Part shown: positions 53,296-62,394 of the stretch, one piece after another
How the letters are laid out: each line of letters opens with the position of its first letter
Numbering within the stretch: the first letter of the stretch is position 1
Origin: DASXUX01 sp036504595
Lineage (GTDB): Bacteria; Planctomycetota; SZUA-567; H5-PLA8
Direction of reading: 5' to 3'
Assembly: GCA_036504595.1 (NCBI GenBank)
Contig: DASXUX010000014.1
Coordinates: 186,001 to 250,000 of the forward strand
Length of the DNA: 64,000 bases
Program-made: the position numbers and the translations under genes
Notes under the pieces: generated by a model
Seen by the model: the letters and a program-made list of their open reading frames with translations, nothing else
Databases searched by the model: none
Told to the model about the DNA's origin: nothing

Positions 53296-54120
53296 CTACT
53301 TCTTGTTGCCTGGATTTCCGGGGCCGGTGCCGGCGCCGTCGTTCACGGGCGGGTTTCCCGGCGGCTGCGGATCAGTGCCGTTGCCGACGCCGTTGTTGCC
53401 TTTGCTGTTGCTGTTTCCGTTGCCGTTGCCGCTGTTGCTGTTTCCGTTACCGTTGTTGGTGTTTCCGGTATTGGTGCTTGAACCACCGCTGGCTCCGCCG
53501 GCATCGCCAGAGCCGGGCTTGGTGCTGGTGCCGCCATTATCGCCAGAGCCGGGCTTGGTGCTGGTGCCGCCACCCTTGCCATCGCCGCCTTTGCAGTCGC
53601 CTTTGCCGCCGCCCTGCTTTGCGCCTCCGTCAGCGTGCTTATCGCCATCGCCGTGCTTGGGGCAATCGCCTTTGTTGCCGTCGCCGTGCTTCTCGCCCTG
53701 GCCTTTGTTGCCGTCGCAGTGTTTTCCGCCGTCCCAGTTTTTATCGCCACGCTGAGCGGCGACCCAGGCCTTTGCGGCGGCGGCTTCGGTATCGTTCAGT
53801 TTTCCATCGCCATCTTTATCGAAGCGCTTGATGATTTCGGCCTTGTTCAAGCCGCAGCCTTTGTTGCCGTGGTGTTCGAGATACCAGGCTTTTGCGGCCG
53901 CCTTCTCTTCGTCGTTGAGTTTGCCATCGCCATCTTTGTCGAACATCAAGAGAAGATCGGCGGGAACGTTGCCGTCGCCCTTCCACTCTCCTGTCTTGCT
54001 GCCGTCCCGGCTCTGTCCGTGCCCTGCCGTGTTGCCCTTGCCGCCGTGGCCGTCGGCCGCCGTCAATGGCAGCGCCGCAATCGCGACCACAAAAAAGAAT
54101 GAAGAAATCGTCGTACGCAT
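53296..54120 (-). CDS. Secreted EF-hand protein with Gly/Asn/Asp-rich tail
   Basis: A 274-residue protein with a signal peptide (SSFFFVVAIAALPLTAA) and AAGGAGGG before the ATG. Two EF-hands, FDKDGDGKLNDEEKAAAKAW and RFDKDGDGKLNDTEAAAAKAW-like, lie at about residues 60-110, so it binds calcium. From residue 125 to the end the protein is low-complexity: GDKNxDGG repeats, then STKPGSGD twice, then long Asn/Gly/Ser runs. The tail is encoded by codon-diverse DNA, so it is selected at protein level and not a plain DNA repeat. It probably sits on the cell surface or in the matrix. Confidence 0.75.
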   Translation of the reverse strand: MRTTISSFFFVVAIAALPLTAADGHGGKGNTAGHGQSRDGSKTGEWKGDGNVPADLLLMFDKDGDGKLNDEEKAAAKAWYLEHHGNKGCGLNKAEIIKRFDKDGDGKLNDTEAAAAKAWVAAQRGDKNWDGGKHCDGNKGQGEKHGDGNKGDCPKHGDGDKHADGGAKQGGGKGDCKGGDGKGGGTSTKPGSGDNGGTSTKPGSGDAGGASGGSSTNTGNTNNGNGNSNSGNGNGNSNSKGNNGVGNGTDPQPPGNPPVNDGAGTGPGNPGNKK

Positions 54121-54194
54121 CGGGAAGTCCCTCCTTGGTTAAGGCAGAGACGTGGTTTTTGAGTTCATTGCTGCACGGCTTGCGAAAGTGTAAT

Positions 54195-54232
54195 TTGGTG
54201 CTTGGTGAATGGTACTTGGTACTTGGTGATGT
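54195..54232. repeat. GGTACTT heptamer array
   Basis: Units TTGGTGC, TTGGTGA, GGTACTT occur about five times with a 7-nt period between the EF-hand gene and the PPOX gene. Confidence 0.75.
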
Positions 54233-54269
54233 GGCCCAGTGGCGGGCGGCTCGACCTGGGCGGCAGGGG

Positions 54270-54773
54270 CTAGCGCTTGGGCGGCGGGCTGATTTTTCCG
54301 CTGAACTCTTTCGCTCGAATGCGCAGGATGGAGACGCCCTCCAGACTCTCGCTGCTCATTCCGGCTATTCGGCGCACGAACGACTTCGCTTTGGGGTCGA
54401 GCTGCTGGACCATCAAGGCCAAGGCTGCTTGTTTGGCGGCGGCATCGTCAACCAGTTCGGCGGTTCCTTCGAACATCACGGTGCGGTACGCGTGCGAACA
54501 CTTGCCATATAAGTAGCCGCGGTCTTCCAGCACTTGGCCCCACACGCGCGGGTTGGCGGCCAGGTAGTCGAGCTTTCTGCCTTTGGTCGCGCAGTGCGCA
54601 TAGAAACAGTTTTCTTTCTCATCGAAGGCGTAGTTGAGCGTGACCATGTAGGGCTGTTTGCCGTGGCACATAGCCAGCGAAAGGAACTTCTGGCCGCGAA
54701 TCACGGCGAGATGGTCCGCGCGCCGCGGCATGGCTTTTTCGATTCGTTGCAGGTGGTATTTGCGCTGGGCCAT
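54270..54773 (-). CDS. PPOX-class flavoprotein, NimA-like
   Basis: A 167-residue split-barrel protein of the pyridoxamine 5'-phosphate oxidase superfamily. DHLAVIRGQKFLSLAMCHGK, MVTLNYAFDEKENCFYAHCA and KGRKLDYLAANPRVWGQVLE are typical of the NimA-like branch, which binds FMN or F420 or haem. GVSILRIRAKEFSGKI ends the domain. The reaction is unknown. The ATG at 54773 has GAGGA upstream. Confidence 0.8.
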   Translation of the reverse strand: MAQRKYHLQRIEKAMPRRADHLAVIRGQKFLSLAMCHGKQPYMVTLNYAFDEKENCFYAHCATKGRKLDYLAANPRVWGQVLEDRGYLYGKCSHAYRTVMFEGTAELVDDAAAKQAALALMVQQLDPKAKSFVRRIAGMSSESLEGVSILRIRAKEFSGKISPPPKR

Positions 54774-54826
54774 GATGAGGCAGTCCTCTGTTGATCTGAT
54801 GTTCGGTCTGTTGCCGAACGCTTCTT

Positions 54827-54945
54827 AACAGCCTTCAACACAGAGTCACAAAGAACACAGAGGGCACAGAGAGGAAATAGAATCAAAAGAAACTCTGTGA
54901 AACTCTGCGCTCTCTGTGCCTCTGTGTTGAAAGCTGTTTTCTTGC
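54827..54945. repeat. CACAGAG inverted repeat, complete copy
   Basis: TTCAACACAGAGTCACAAAG and further CACAGAGG units on the left face CTCTGTGAAACTCTGCGC and CTCTGTGCCTCTGTGTTGAA on the right. It shows what the IS110 target at 31844 looked like before insertion. The gap 54774-55078 holds no other supported feature. Confidence 0.85.
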
Positions 54946-55078
54946 ACCGCACTGAACGCTAAAGAACGAGCGGAGGACTATACGTGACGAAAGTCTGGAA
55001 GTCTAGAAGTGCGCCACAACAAGTTGGCAACGAGATTTTGGCCGCTATAGTGGCAGTCAGGAGAGGGCGTCTTGTTGT

Positions 55079-55843
55079 ATGGATGAAGCAACCGATCTGC
55101 GCGATATACTTGAAAGCTGGCCGTTCGACGCGTCCAAAGATTCGCGCTACGTGAAGCTTCCGGACGGCCGAACGGTGCTTCAGGTTCGGCTGCCGCTGGG
55201 GGTCGAGCAATACGAGTTGGAAGGCCGCCCCGATGGCCACCGGTTCCACGGAAAAGAATCAGTGCTCGATTTTCACCTGCAGCGGTTCGCTACGGCCAAA
55301 GCCGCCGGCAAGGCCGAAAAGTTTGCGCTCACTCCGCCGGAGTGCGCGGAGCTTTTCGATGAAGGCACGCTCTACTACCTGCGCTATCTGCATCTGTTCG
55401 AGCTTCACGACTGGCCGCGCACGGTACGCGATACCGGACGCAATCTGAAGCTGTTCGATTTCGTTGGCGACCATGCTGAACGCGACGAGGACCGGCAGAA
55501 CCTTGAAAAATGGCGGCCGTATGTTCTGCGCATGAACGCGATCGCCCAATCCATGATCGAACTGGAAGCGGAGGATTTTGCCGGCGCGCTGCACACGCTC
55601 CAGACCGCCGTGAATAAAATCGAGGGTCTGGCCGAACTCGACGATGACACGTTCCGCTTCGAAAAGATGCGTTCCGTCGGCGCGCTCCGCGAGCTGCTCG
55701 ATCAAGTCAAACGCAACAAGCCGCTGACCGAAATGGAGCGTCTGGAGCGCGACCTGCAGCGCGCGGTGGACCGCGAGCAGTTTGAGCGCGCGGCGCAGTT
55801 GCGGGACCGGATTAAAGACTTGCGGAAGGACAGTGGGCAGTAG
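55079..55843 (+). CDS. UVR-motif protein of unknown function
   Basis: A 254-residue soluble protein. The last 30 residues are a UVR motif (DREQFERAAQLRDRIKDLRK), the helix pair by which UvrB and UvrC meet and which is also found in clp-linked regulators. The first 200 residues are a separate domain (YVKLPDGRTVLQVRLPLGVE, EGTLYYLRYLHLFELHDW, RMNAIAQSMIELEAEDFAGA) of helical and beta character that I do not recognise by name. It may bind a partner through the UVR helix. AGGAGAGG is 12 nt upstream of the ATG. Confidence 0.75.
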   Translation: MDEATDLRDILESWPFDASKDSRYVKLPDGRTVLQVRLPLGVEQYELEGRPDGHRFHGKESVLDFHLQRFATAKAAGKAEKFALTPPECAELFDEGTLYYLRYLHLFELHDWPRTVRDTGRNLKLFDFVGDHAERDEDRQNLEKWRPYVLRMNAIAQSMIELEAEDFAGALHTLQTAVNKIEGLAELDDDTFRFEKMRSVGALRELLDQVKRNKPLTEMERLERDLQRAVDREQFERAAQLRDRIKDLRKDSGQ

Positions 55844-55892
55844 TTCCTTCGTGCTTGGATCTTGTGCTTTTTGGACAAGATTTTGGATCTCG

Positions 55893-56124
55893 AAGAAATG
55901 ATGAATAAGGAATGATGAATGCGGAATTAGGTCTATGGCGTTGGCTCTTGCGCCGTTGCAGCCTTATTCATCATTCATCATTCATCATTCGGATGCGAGG
56001 AAAAACGGAGACGCGGGGACACGGGGAAACAGGACTCCCGTGGCAATTGCACGCACGAGATTGGCGCCAGACACGCTGCGGCGATTACGTGGTCACATGG
56101 CGCCAATCACGTGCGTGCCACCAG
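55893..56124. repeat. ATTCATC heptamers, octamers and long-loop hairpin before metH
   Basis: ATGATGA/GGAATGATGAAT units at 55898-55920 are mirrored by ATTCATC x3 at 55967-55989. GGAGACGCGGGGACAC lies at 56008-56023. A hairpin with stem CACGCACGAGATTGGCGCC (56051-56069) and its partner GGCGCCAATCACGTGCGTG (56099-56117) has a 29-nt loop and ends in CCACC; it is a close relative of the one at 51845. Confidence 0.8.
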
Positions 56125-56227
56125 CAAGTAAACCTTGAGTTGAGCCGAAGCAACCAGCAGCCTCTTGCAGCGGAATATATTTCACACGTATCTTGATTGT
56201 ACGTTTTGGTTCTGACCGGAGCACACA

Positions 56228-59200
56228 TTGACCGAACATTCATCTAGTTCTTCCGAAGATGCCCCCTCACCCCTAACCCCTCTCCCGCCGGCACGGAGGC
56301 CGGCGCCACCGGGAGAGGGGGACCGAGGGCCGCTCACCGGGCACGGGCAGCCAACAGCGAACAGAGGCTGCCCGTGGCACATACTGGACGCTTTGCTGAA
56401 GAAGCGCATTGTCATTCTTGACGGCGCGATGGGGACGATGATTCAGCGGCGGAAGCTGAGCGAGAAGGATTTTCGCGGCGAAAAGTTCCGCCAGCACTCG
56501 ACTGAATTGAAAAATAGCAATGAAGTGCTTTCGCTGACGCGGCCGGAGTTGATCGAGGAAGTCCACAGCGCGTACCTGGACGCCGGCGCGGACATCATCG
56601 AGACGAATACGTTCGGCGCGAACTCGATCGCGATGGCCGATTACAAATTGGAGCACCTCGCGGCCGATCTCAACGTCGCGTCCGTGCAGATCGCCAAACG
56701 CGCGGTTCGCCACGCGATGGATCGCGATCCGTCGCGGCCTCGGTTTGTCGCGGGCGCGATCGGGCCGACGAACCGCACGGCTTCGCTGGCGGTGGATGTG
56801 AACAATCCGGCGCTGCGGCCGTTTCAGTTCGACCAGTTCGTGGAGACGTATTACCAGCAAGTGTCGGCGTTGCTGGAGGCGGGCGCCGATCTGCTGCTGC
56901 TTGAAACGATCTTCGACACGCTGGTGGCGAAGGCGGCGCTTTTTGCGATGGAGAAGCGCTTCGAAGAACTGGGCCGCCGCGTGCCCGTGATGGTTTCCGT
57001 CACGATTACAGACAAAAGCGGCCGCACGCTGTCCGGCCAGACGCTCGAAGCATTCTGGAATTCGATTTCGCACGTCCCGCTGCTCAGCGTCGGGATTAAC
57101 TGCGCTTTAGGTCCGCGCCAGATGCGGCCCTACGTCGAAGAGTTGTCGAAGCTCAGCGACGTTTATCTGAGCTGCTACCCGAACGCCGGCCTGCCGAACG
57201 CTCTAAGCGAGACGGGTTTTGACGAAACGGCGGAGATGGTGTCCGGCACGCTGCGCGAATTCGCCGAGAACGGCTGGCTGAATCTGGTGGGCGGCTGTTG
57301 CGGGACGACGCCGGACTACATTCGCGCGATCGCGAAGGCGGTGGAAGGCTTGGCGCCAAGGGAAGTAGCGCAACCCTCCTGGGTTGCGCCGCAATCCGGG
57401 AGGATTGCGCTACAGCGACTGAGCGGGCTGGAGCCGCTGAACATCGGACCGGAGTCGAACTTTACCAGCGTCGGTGAGCGGACGAACGTGGCGGGGTCGC
57501 CGAAGTTCGCGAAGCTCGTCCGCGAGAACAAGCTGGAAGAAGCGCTGGGGATCGCGCGGCAGCAGGTCGAGAACGGCGCGAATCTGATCGACATCAACTT
57601 CGACGATGCGCTGATCGACGGCGAGCAGACGATGACGACGTTTCTGAATCTGGTCGCCGCCGAGCCCGAAATCTCGCGCGTGCCGGTGATGGTGGACAGT
57701 TCGAAATGGAGCATTCTGGAAGCCGGCCTGAAGTGCTTGCAGGGCAAAGGCATCGTCAATTCGATCAGCTTGAAGGAAGGCGAAGACGTTTTCAGGCAGC
57801 GCGCGAAGATGATCCGGCGCTACGGCGCGGCGGTCGTGGTGATGGCGTTTGATGAACGCGGGCAGGCGGACACGATCGAGCGCAAAGTCGAGATATGCAC
57901 GCGCGCGTACAAGATTCTGACGGAGCAGATCGGTTTTCCGCCACAGGACATCGTCTTCGATCCGAACGTGCTGACGGTCGCGACGGGAATGGAAGAGCAC
58001 AACGGCTACGGGGTCAACTTCATCGAGGCGACGCGGATCATCAAGCAGACGTTGCCGGGGTGCAAAGTCAGCGGCGGGATCAGCAATGTTTCGTTCTCGT
58101 TCCGCGGCAACAACCCGGTGCGCGAGGCGATGCATTCGGCGTTCATGTACCACGCCATCAAGGCCGGGCTGGACATGGGGATCGTCAACGCGGGGCAGCT
58201 CGCGGTGTACGAGGAGATTCCCAAGGAGTTGCTCGAACTGGTTGAAGACGTGTTGCTCAACCGCCGGCCCGACGCCACCGAACGCCTGCTGGTCTTCGCT
58301 GGAACCGTAAAGGAGAAGGGCAAGGCGGCCAGCGGCGATGAAGCGTGGCGCAAGTGGAGCGTCGAAGAACGGCTTTCGCACGCTCTGATCAAGGGCATTG
58401 TCGAATTCATCGACGCGGACACAGAAGAGGCTCGGCAAAAATATCCTCGGCCGCTGGATGTGATCGAAGGGCCGCTGATGTCCGGGATGAGCGTCGTTGG
58501 CGATCTGTTCGGCGCGGGGAAGATGTTCTTGCCGCAGGTCGTGAAAAGCGCACGCGTGATGAAGAAAGCGGTCGCCGTACTGCGGCCGTACATGGAGGCG
58601 GAGAAGAGAGACGCGGAGACGCGGGGACGCGGAGACGCGGGGAAGAAGGACGGGGAGACGGGGAGACGGGGGGACGGGGAGAAACTGCTCGGAGGCGGGA
58701 GCAGCGGCACGGATGCGGGGACGCGGGGACGCGAAGACGCGGAGACGAAGGAAAGCCGCGGGAGCCATTCGCACGGCAAAATTGTTCTCGCTACGGTGAA
58801 AGGCGACGTGCACGACATTGGCAAGAGCATCGTGGGCGTGGTGCTGAGCTGCAACAATTACGATGTCATCGATCTGGGCGTGATGGTGCCGTGCGAGAAA
58901 ATCCTGCAGGTGGCGCGCGAGGAGTACGCGGACATTATCGGGCTGAGCGGGCTGATCACTCCGTCGCTCGACGAAATGGTCCATGTGGCTCTCGAAATGG
59001 ACCGGCAAGGTTACAAGCTGCCGCTGCTGATCGGCGGGGCGACGACGAGCAGGGCTCACACGGCGATCAAGATCGCTCCAGCGTACAAGCACGAAGTCAT
59101 TCATGTGCTGGATGCCTCGCGCGTGGCGGGCGTGGTTTCGACGCTGCTCAATAAGGAGCAGAAGGCGGAGCTGGTCGCGAAGACTCGCGCGGAGCAGGAG

Positions 59201-60316
59201 CAGCTTCGGCGGCAGCACGGGTCGATCCGAGCGATGACGGTTCTGCCGCTGGCGGACGTGCGCAAGCGGCGGGCGCGGATTGACTGGGCGAAGGCGGTGA
59301 TTCCGGTGCCGGGGTTTCAGGGGCTGAGGGTGCTGAGCAGCAGCCCACGGTCTACCCCTCACCCCGGTCTCGCTTCGCTCGCTCGGCCCTCTCCCGCAAG
59401 GGGAGAGGGGGACCGGAGCAGCGGGCAAGATGCCCGCACTACGTCGCTGGAGGAGATCGCGAAGTACATTGATTGGTCGCCGTTTTTTAGCGCTTGGGAA
59501 TTGAGCGGGAAGTATCCGGAGATTCTCTCGCGGGCGGATGTGGGAGCGGTGGCGCGGGAACTGTTTGACGACGCGCAGAAACTTCTGGGGCGGATCATTC
59601 GCGAGAAGTTGCTGACGGCACGCGGGGTGTACGGGTTCTATCCGGCAAATGCGCGCGGCGACGACATTGAAGTCTACGCGGACGATTCGCGGAAATCGGT
59701 GCTCACCACGTTCCATACGCTGCGGCAGCAGACGGCCAAGCCGCCGCAGGTCGCGGACCAGCCGCATTATTCGCTGGCGGATTTTGTTGCGCCGAAAGAA
59801 AGCGGACGAGCGGACTATCTGGGCGTGTTCGCGGTCACGACAGGGCACGGGCTGGACGAACTGGTTCAGCAGTTCAAGCGCGACAACGACGACCACAGCG
59901 CCATCATGGCGGAGGCTCTGGCGGACCGGTTGGTCGAAGCGTTCGCCGAAATGCTGCACAAGAAAGCGCGCGAAGAGTGGGGCTATGGCGCGGGCGAGAA
60001 CTTGAATTTGGACGAACTGCTGCGCGAGCGCTACCGGGGAATCCGGCCGGCGCCAGGGTACCCGGCGTGCCCGGATCACACGGAGAAGCGCGTTCTTTTC
60101 GATCTGCTTCATGCGGAGGAAAACGCGGGAATGCGGCTGACGGAAAGCTGCGCAATGCTGCCGGCGAGTTCGGTGAGCGGGTGGTATTTGTCGCATCCGG
60201 ATGCGCGGTATTTTTCGGTGGCGAAGATCGGGAAGGATCAGGTCGCGGATTACGCTCAGCGGAAGGGAATTCCTTTCGCCGAGGCGGAGAAGTGGCTGGG
60301 ACCGAATCTGGTGTGA
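56228..60316 (+). CDS. metH: B12-dependent methionine synthase with repeat-encoded linkers
   Basis: A 1362-residue MetH with all domains. The homocysteine domain runs from about residue 56 (VILDGAMGTMIQ, zinc ligands in NCALGP and GGCCGTTPDY near 355). The folate domain follows (VGERTNVAGSPKF, FDPNVLTVATGMEEHNGYG). Then come the B12 cap, the B12 domain (DVHDIGKS at about 860 with the cobalt-ligating His) and the SAM-activation domain (GFYPANARGDDIEVY). The only start upstream is a TTG at 56228 after CCGGAGC; the usual start region is replaced by repeat sequence, so the first 55 residues are translated repeat. Repeats are also read in frame at residues about 380-396, 793-842 and 1041-1071, each between domains. 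It uses the cobalamin made by the operon at 1-8165. Confidence 0.93.
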   Translation: MTEHSSSSSEDAPSPLTPLPPARRPAPPGEGDRGPLTGHGQPTANRGCPWHILDALLKKRIVILDGAMGTMIQRRKLSEKDFRGEKFRQHSTELKNSNEVLSLTRPELIEEVHSAYLDAGADIIETNTFGANSIAMADYKLEHLAADLNVASVQIAKRAVRHAMDRDPSRPRFVAGAIGPTNRTASLAVDVNNPALRPFQFDQFVETYYQQVSALLEAGADLLLLETIFDTLVAKAALFAMEKRFEELGRRVPVMVSVTITDKSGRTLSGQTLEAFWNSISHVPLLSVGINCALGPRQMRPYVEELSKLSDVYLSCYPNAGLPNALSETGFDETAEMVSGTLREFAENGWLNLVGGCCGTTPDYIRAIAKAVEGLAPREVAQPSWVAPQSGRIALQRLSGLEPLNIGPESNFTSVGERTNVAGSPKFAKLVRENKLEEALGIARQQVENGANLIDINFDDALIDGEQTMTTFLNLVAAEPEISRVPVMVDSSKWSILEAGLKCLQGKGIVNSISLKEGEDVFRQRAKMIRRYGAAVVVMAFDERGQADTIERKVEICTRAYKILTEQIGFPPQDIVFDPNVLTVATGMEEHNGYGVNFIEATRIIKQTLPGCKVSGGISNVSFSFRGNNPVREAMHSAFMYHAIKAGLDMGIVNAGQLAVYEEIPKELLELVEDVLLNRRPDATERLLVFAGTVKEKGKAASGDEAWRKWSVEERLSHALIKGIVEFIDADTEEARQKYPRPLDVIEGPLMSGMSVVGDLFGAGKMFLPQVVKSARVMKKAVAVLRPYMEAEKRDAETRGRGDAGKKDGETGRRGDGEKLLGGGSSGTDAGTRGREDAETKESRGSHSHGKIVLATVKGDVHDIGKSIVGVVLSCNNYDVIDLGVMVPCEKILQVAREEYADIIGLSGLITPSLDEMVHVALEMDRQGYKLPLLIGGATTSRAHTAIKIAPAYKHEVIHVLDASRVAGVVSTLLNKEQKAELVAKTRAEQEQLRRQHGSIRAMTVLPLADVRKRRARIDWAKAVIPVPGFQGLRVLSSSPRSTPHPGLASLARPSPARGEGDRSSGQDARTTSLEEIAKYIDWSPFFSAWELSGKYPEILSRADVGAVARELFDDAQKLLGRIIREKLLTARGVYGFYPANARGDDIEVYADDSRKSVLTTFHTLRQQTAKPPQVADQPHYSLADFVAPKESGRADYLGVFAVTTGHGLDELVQQFKRDNDDHSAIMAEALADRLVEAFAEMLHKKAREEWGYGAGENLNLDELLRERYRGIRPAPGYPACPDHTEKRVLFDLLHAEENAGMRLTESCAMLPASSVSGWYLSHPDARYFSVAKIGKDQVADYAQRKGIPFAEAEKWLGPNLV
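56262..56385. repeat. CCCCTCACCCC and CACGGGCAG repeats coding for the MetH N-terminus
   Basis: CCCCTCACCCCTAACCCCTC, with a nested GCCGGC palindrome and the closing GGGAGAGGGGGACC, at 56265-56325; then the hairpin CACGGGCAGCC..GGCTGCCCGTG followed by GCAC at 56341-56378. Together they code for residues 12-52 of the predicted protein. Confidence 0.85.
57366..57414. repeat. REP-like BIME inside metH
   Basis: GTAG, hairpin CGCAACCC..GGGTTGCG, hairpin CGCAATCC..GGATTGCG, then CTAC: two GTAG-type REP units in inverted orientation. It is read in frame as VAQPSWVAPQSGRIALQ between the homocysteine and folate domains. Confidence 0.9.
58606..58752. repeat. GGGGACGC/GGAGACGG octamer array inside metH
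   Basis: At least ten 8-nt units in two blocks with a short interruption (58690-58715). It is read in frame as an Arg/Gly/Asp/Glu-rich linker between the B12 cap and the B12-binding domain. Confidence 0.88.
59350..59440. repeat. CCCCTCACCCC repeat inside metH
   Basis: CCCCTCACCCC, TCGCTTCGCTCGCTCGG, CTCTCCCGCAAGGGGAGAGG and GGACC, then a GCGGGCAAGATGCCCGC hairpin, are in a row. Read in frame as a Ser/Pro/Arg-rich linker between the B12-binding and activation domains. Confidence 0.85.
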
Positions 60317-60759
60317 CGGGTGGCGGGTGACGGGTGATATGGATCGGAGCTAAAATTTACCGAAGATTCTGCGTAGGGAAATCAAGGTTGGATCGTCATA
60401 CTTTTTGAGTTGCTCACAACGACGGCATGACGGAATGGGTCTTTGAAAAGTGAATATTGAAGGGGGGCGGGGTGCACATGTGCAGTCTTGGACAGAAACT
60501 GCAGGGTTCGGGGGTCAGGGTTCAGGGTTCAGGGTTCAGGACGACAGGCAGGGTGTGCGAAGCACGCACGGTGCAGCTTTGGACAAAAGAAGGGCATTTC
60601 GACGGAGAAGCGGGCGAGACATCCGCACTACGGAGAAGAGGGGCCGCTCCCTTACGGTCGCGGTTCTGATGCGTCCTCTTGAACGCGAGGGATGGGCGTC
60701 TAAGATGGCTCGGACCAAGGTTGTTCGGCGGTGCGGCGTGAGGGTAACCTGAATACGAA
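60317..60759. other. Repeat-rich gap after metH
   Basis: GGTTCAGG heptamers at 60503-60540 and CCGCTCCCTTACGGTCGCGG at 60647-60666 (same as 26652-26671) are the visible structures, with a GCGGGCGAGACATCCGC-like imperfect hairpin at 60609-60627. No gene is supported. Confidence 0.6.
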
Positions 60760-62244
60760 ATGAGTACCGGCTCTGCTTTGCAGGAATCCGACACGCCGGC
60801 TGTGCCTGACCAAAACGAAGTCGCCGAGCCAGTCACAACCACGTCGCAAGGTTTCTATCCGCCGCCCGAACCTTCGGTGCTGCGCCGCAGTCTGATTTTA
60901 TCGGCGGCGGCCAGTTGCCTGGGGTCGGCGTTCTTTACCATCGTGCAGGGGACGGTCTTCAACTTCTTCCTGGAAGACCTGAACCTGCGCCAGCGGCTGC
61001 CGTTCTTTATGGGGCTGTGGTGCCTGGGGTCGCTGGGCGCGCTCGCCGGGTCTGTCCTTCAGGAACGCTACGGCTGCCGTTTGTTTCTGTTCATGTTCGG
61101 CTGCGGAGCCAGCCGGTTGTTGTGGCTGCCCATCGGGCTGCTGCCATTCTTCGGGCCGCAGTTCATCCAGTCCCCCAGCGCGTTCTACTGGCTCTCGGCG
61201 TTGACGCTGCTCTTCTATTTCATCCATTCGATGGGTTCGACACCGTGGCTGACGTGGATGGCCGACTTGGTGCCGAAGAAAATGCAGGGGCGCTACTGGA
61301 GTCTGCGGCAGGTGGGATGTTCGGGGGCGGCGGTGCTGGCGCGGCTGGGTTCGGGCTACTTTCTCGATCCCTTCCACAAGAACCACGACCTGACGGGCTA
61401 CACTATCCTATTCTGCGCGGCGACGGTCATCGGCGTCATGGACGTGCTGATGTTCTTTGGCGTGACGCATCGCCGGCCGATTATTCGCGCCAAACCCGCG
61501 GGCGTTTTCTCGGAACTGGCGCGGCGGCTGAAGGAAGCGCCGCTGCGGCGGCTCTGCGCCGTGTACCTGATCTGGAGTTGCTCGAACTGTCTGATTGGGC
61601 CGACGCTTTACTTCTTCATGCGCGACCAGGTCAAAATGGGCGTGGCGGGGATTTCAGTCGTTGAGTCCATCTCACTGGTGGCGCTGACGGGCTACACGCT
61701 GTTGTGGGGGAAGTACTCCGACCGGCACGGTCTGCGTGGGCCGCTGGTGCTATGCCTGATCGTGCACGCGTTGTGCCCGATGTTTTACTTTCCGGCCAAA
61801 GCAGGCGATGACTATCTCATCGCCATGGGTTTTGCAGTCGGAGCGATCGGGTTTTGCGGCATCAACCTGTTCATGTGGCCGCTCCTGATCAACTTCACCA
61901 AAGGCAAGGGCGGCGGACGAGAGACGGGGATGGCGATCTTTACCGCCGGCATGGGGCTGGCGAATTTTCTGGCGTTTACCGTCGCGGACCGCTGGCTGTT
62001 TGGAGCGGTCGGCTGGCTGTTGAAGCTGCCGGGGGACAGCGTGAACGTGTACCTGGCGATCATCGCCTTCTGCATGTTCTTGAGGTTCTGGTCGGCATGG
62101 ATCGCGTGGCACTTGCCGCGCGAAGCACACGAGACGGCGCCGATGGAGGTGATCACCGAAGTGGTCAGCACCAATCCGCTGCGCGCGGCGTTGTCGTTCT
62201 TCAAGTACGTGATTGGACAGGAAGAGTGGCATACGGGGCCGTGA
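60760..62244 (+). CDS. MFS transporter
   Basis: A 494-residue inner-membrane protein with a polar N-terminal stretch of about 45 residues and about twelve hydrophobic segments. Loop motifs are degenerate (GLWCLGSLGALAGSVLQERYG, LLWGKYSDRHGLRGP). It resembles the group of uncharacterised MFS proteins common in planctomycetes and verrucomicrobia. Cargo is unknown. The ATG has only a distant GAGGG upstream. Confidence 0.78.
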   Translation: MSTGSALQESDTPAVPDQNEVAEPVTTTSQGFYPPPEPSVLRRSLILSAAASCLGSAFFTIVQGTVFNFFLEDLNLRQRLPFFMGLWCLGSLGALAGSVLQERYGCRLFLFMFGCGASRLLWLPIGLLPFFGPQFIQSPSAFYWLSALTLLFYFIHSMGSTPWLTWMADLVPKKMQGRYWSLRQVGCSGAAVLARLGSGYFLDPFHKNHDLTGYTILFCAATVIGVMDVLMFFGVTHRRPIIRAKPAGVFSELARRLKEAPLRRLCAVYLIWSCSNCLIGPTLYFFMRDQVKMGVAGISVVESISLVALTGYTLLWGKYSDRHGLRGPLVLCLIVHALCPMFYFPAKAGDDYLIAMGFAVGAIGFCGINLFMWPLLINFTKGKGGGRETGMAIFTAGMGLANFLAFTVADRWLFGAVGWLLKLPGDSVNVYLAIIAFCMFLRFWSAWIAWHLPREAHETAPMEVITEVVSTNPLRAALSFFKYVIGQEEWHTGP

Positions 62245-62394
62245 CGGGCAGAAAAGAGAACGGGAGAAGGGGAGAAACGGATTTGCGGCGACGGAAAAAT
62301 GTCCGCGCGGCGTCTTTTCCAGGTACTTGGTATAGAGAAATCCCGCTGTTTCGTGCAAACTGTGGCAAGTTGACAAGAGGTGTTGGAGACAGAG

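Noticed and set aside
53232..53831. Cys/Arg-rich open frame on the plus strand opposite the EF-hand gene
   Set aside because: It is the antisense of Gly/Asn/Asp-rich codons; the minus-strand protein has a signal peptide, ribosome site and EF-hands.
55844..56227. Cobalamin or SAM riboswitch upstream of metH
   Set aside because: No B12 box or SAM aptamer landmarks could be found; the region is filled by repeats.
57410..60196. A 928-codon open frame on the minus strand opposite metH
   Set aside because: It is a by-product of high GC and codon bias of metH; its translation is Arg/His/Gln-rich without any domain, while metH on the other strand has all family motifs.
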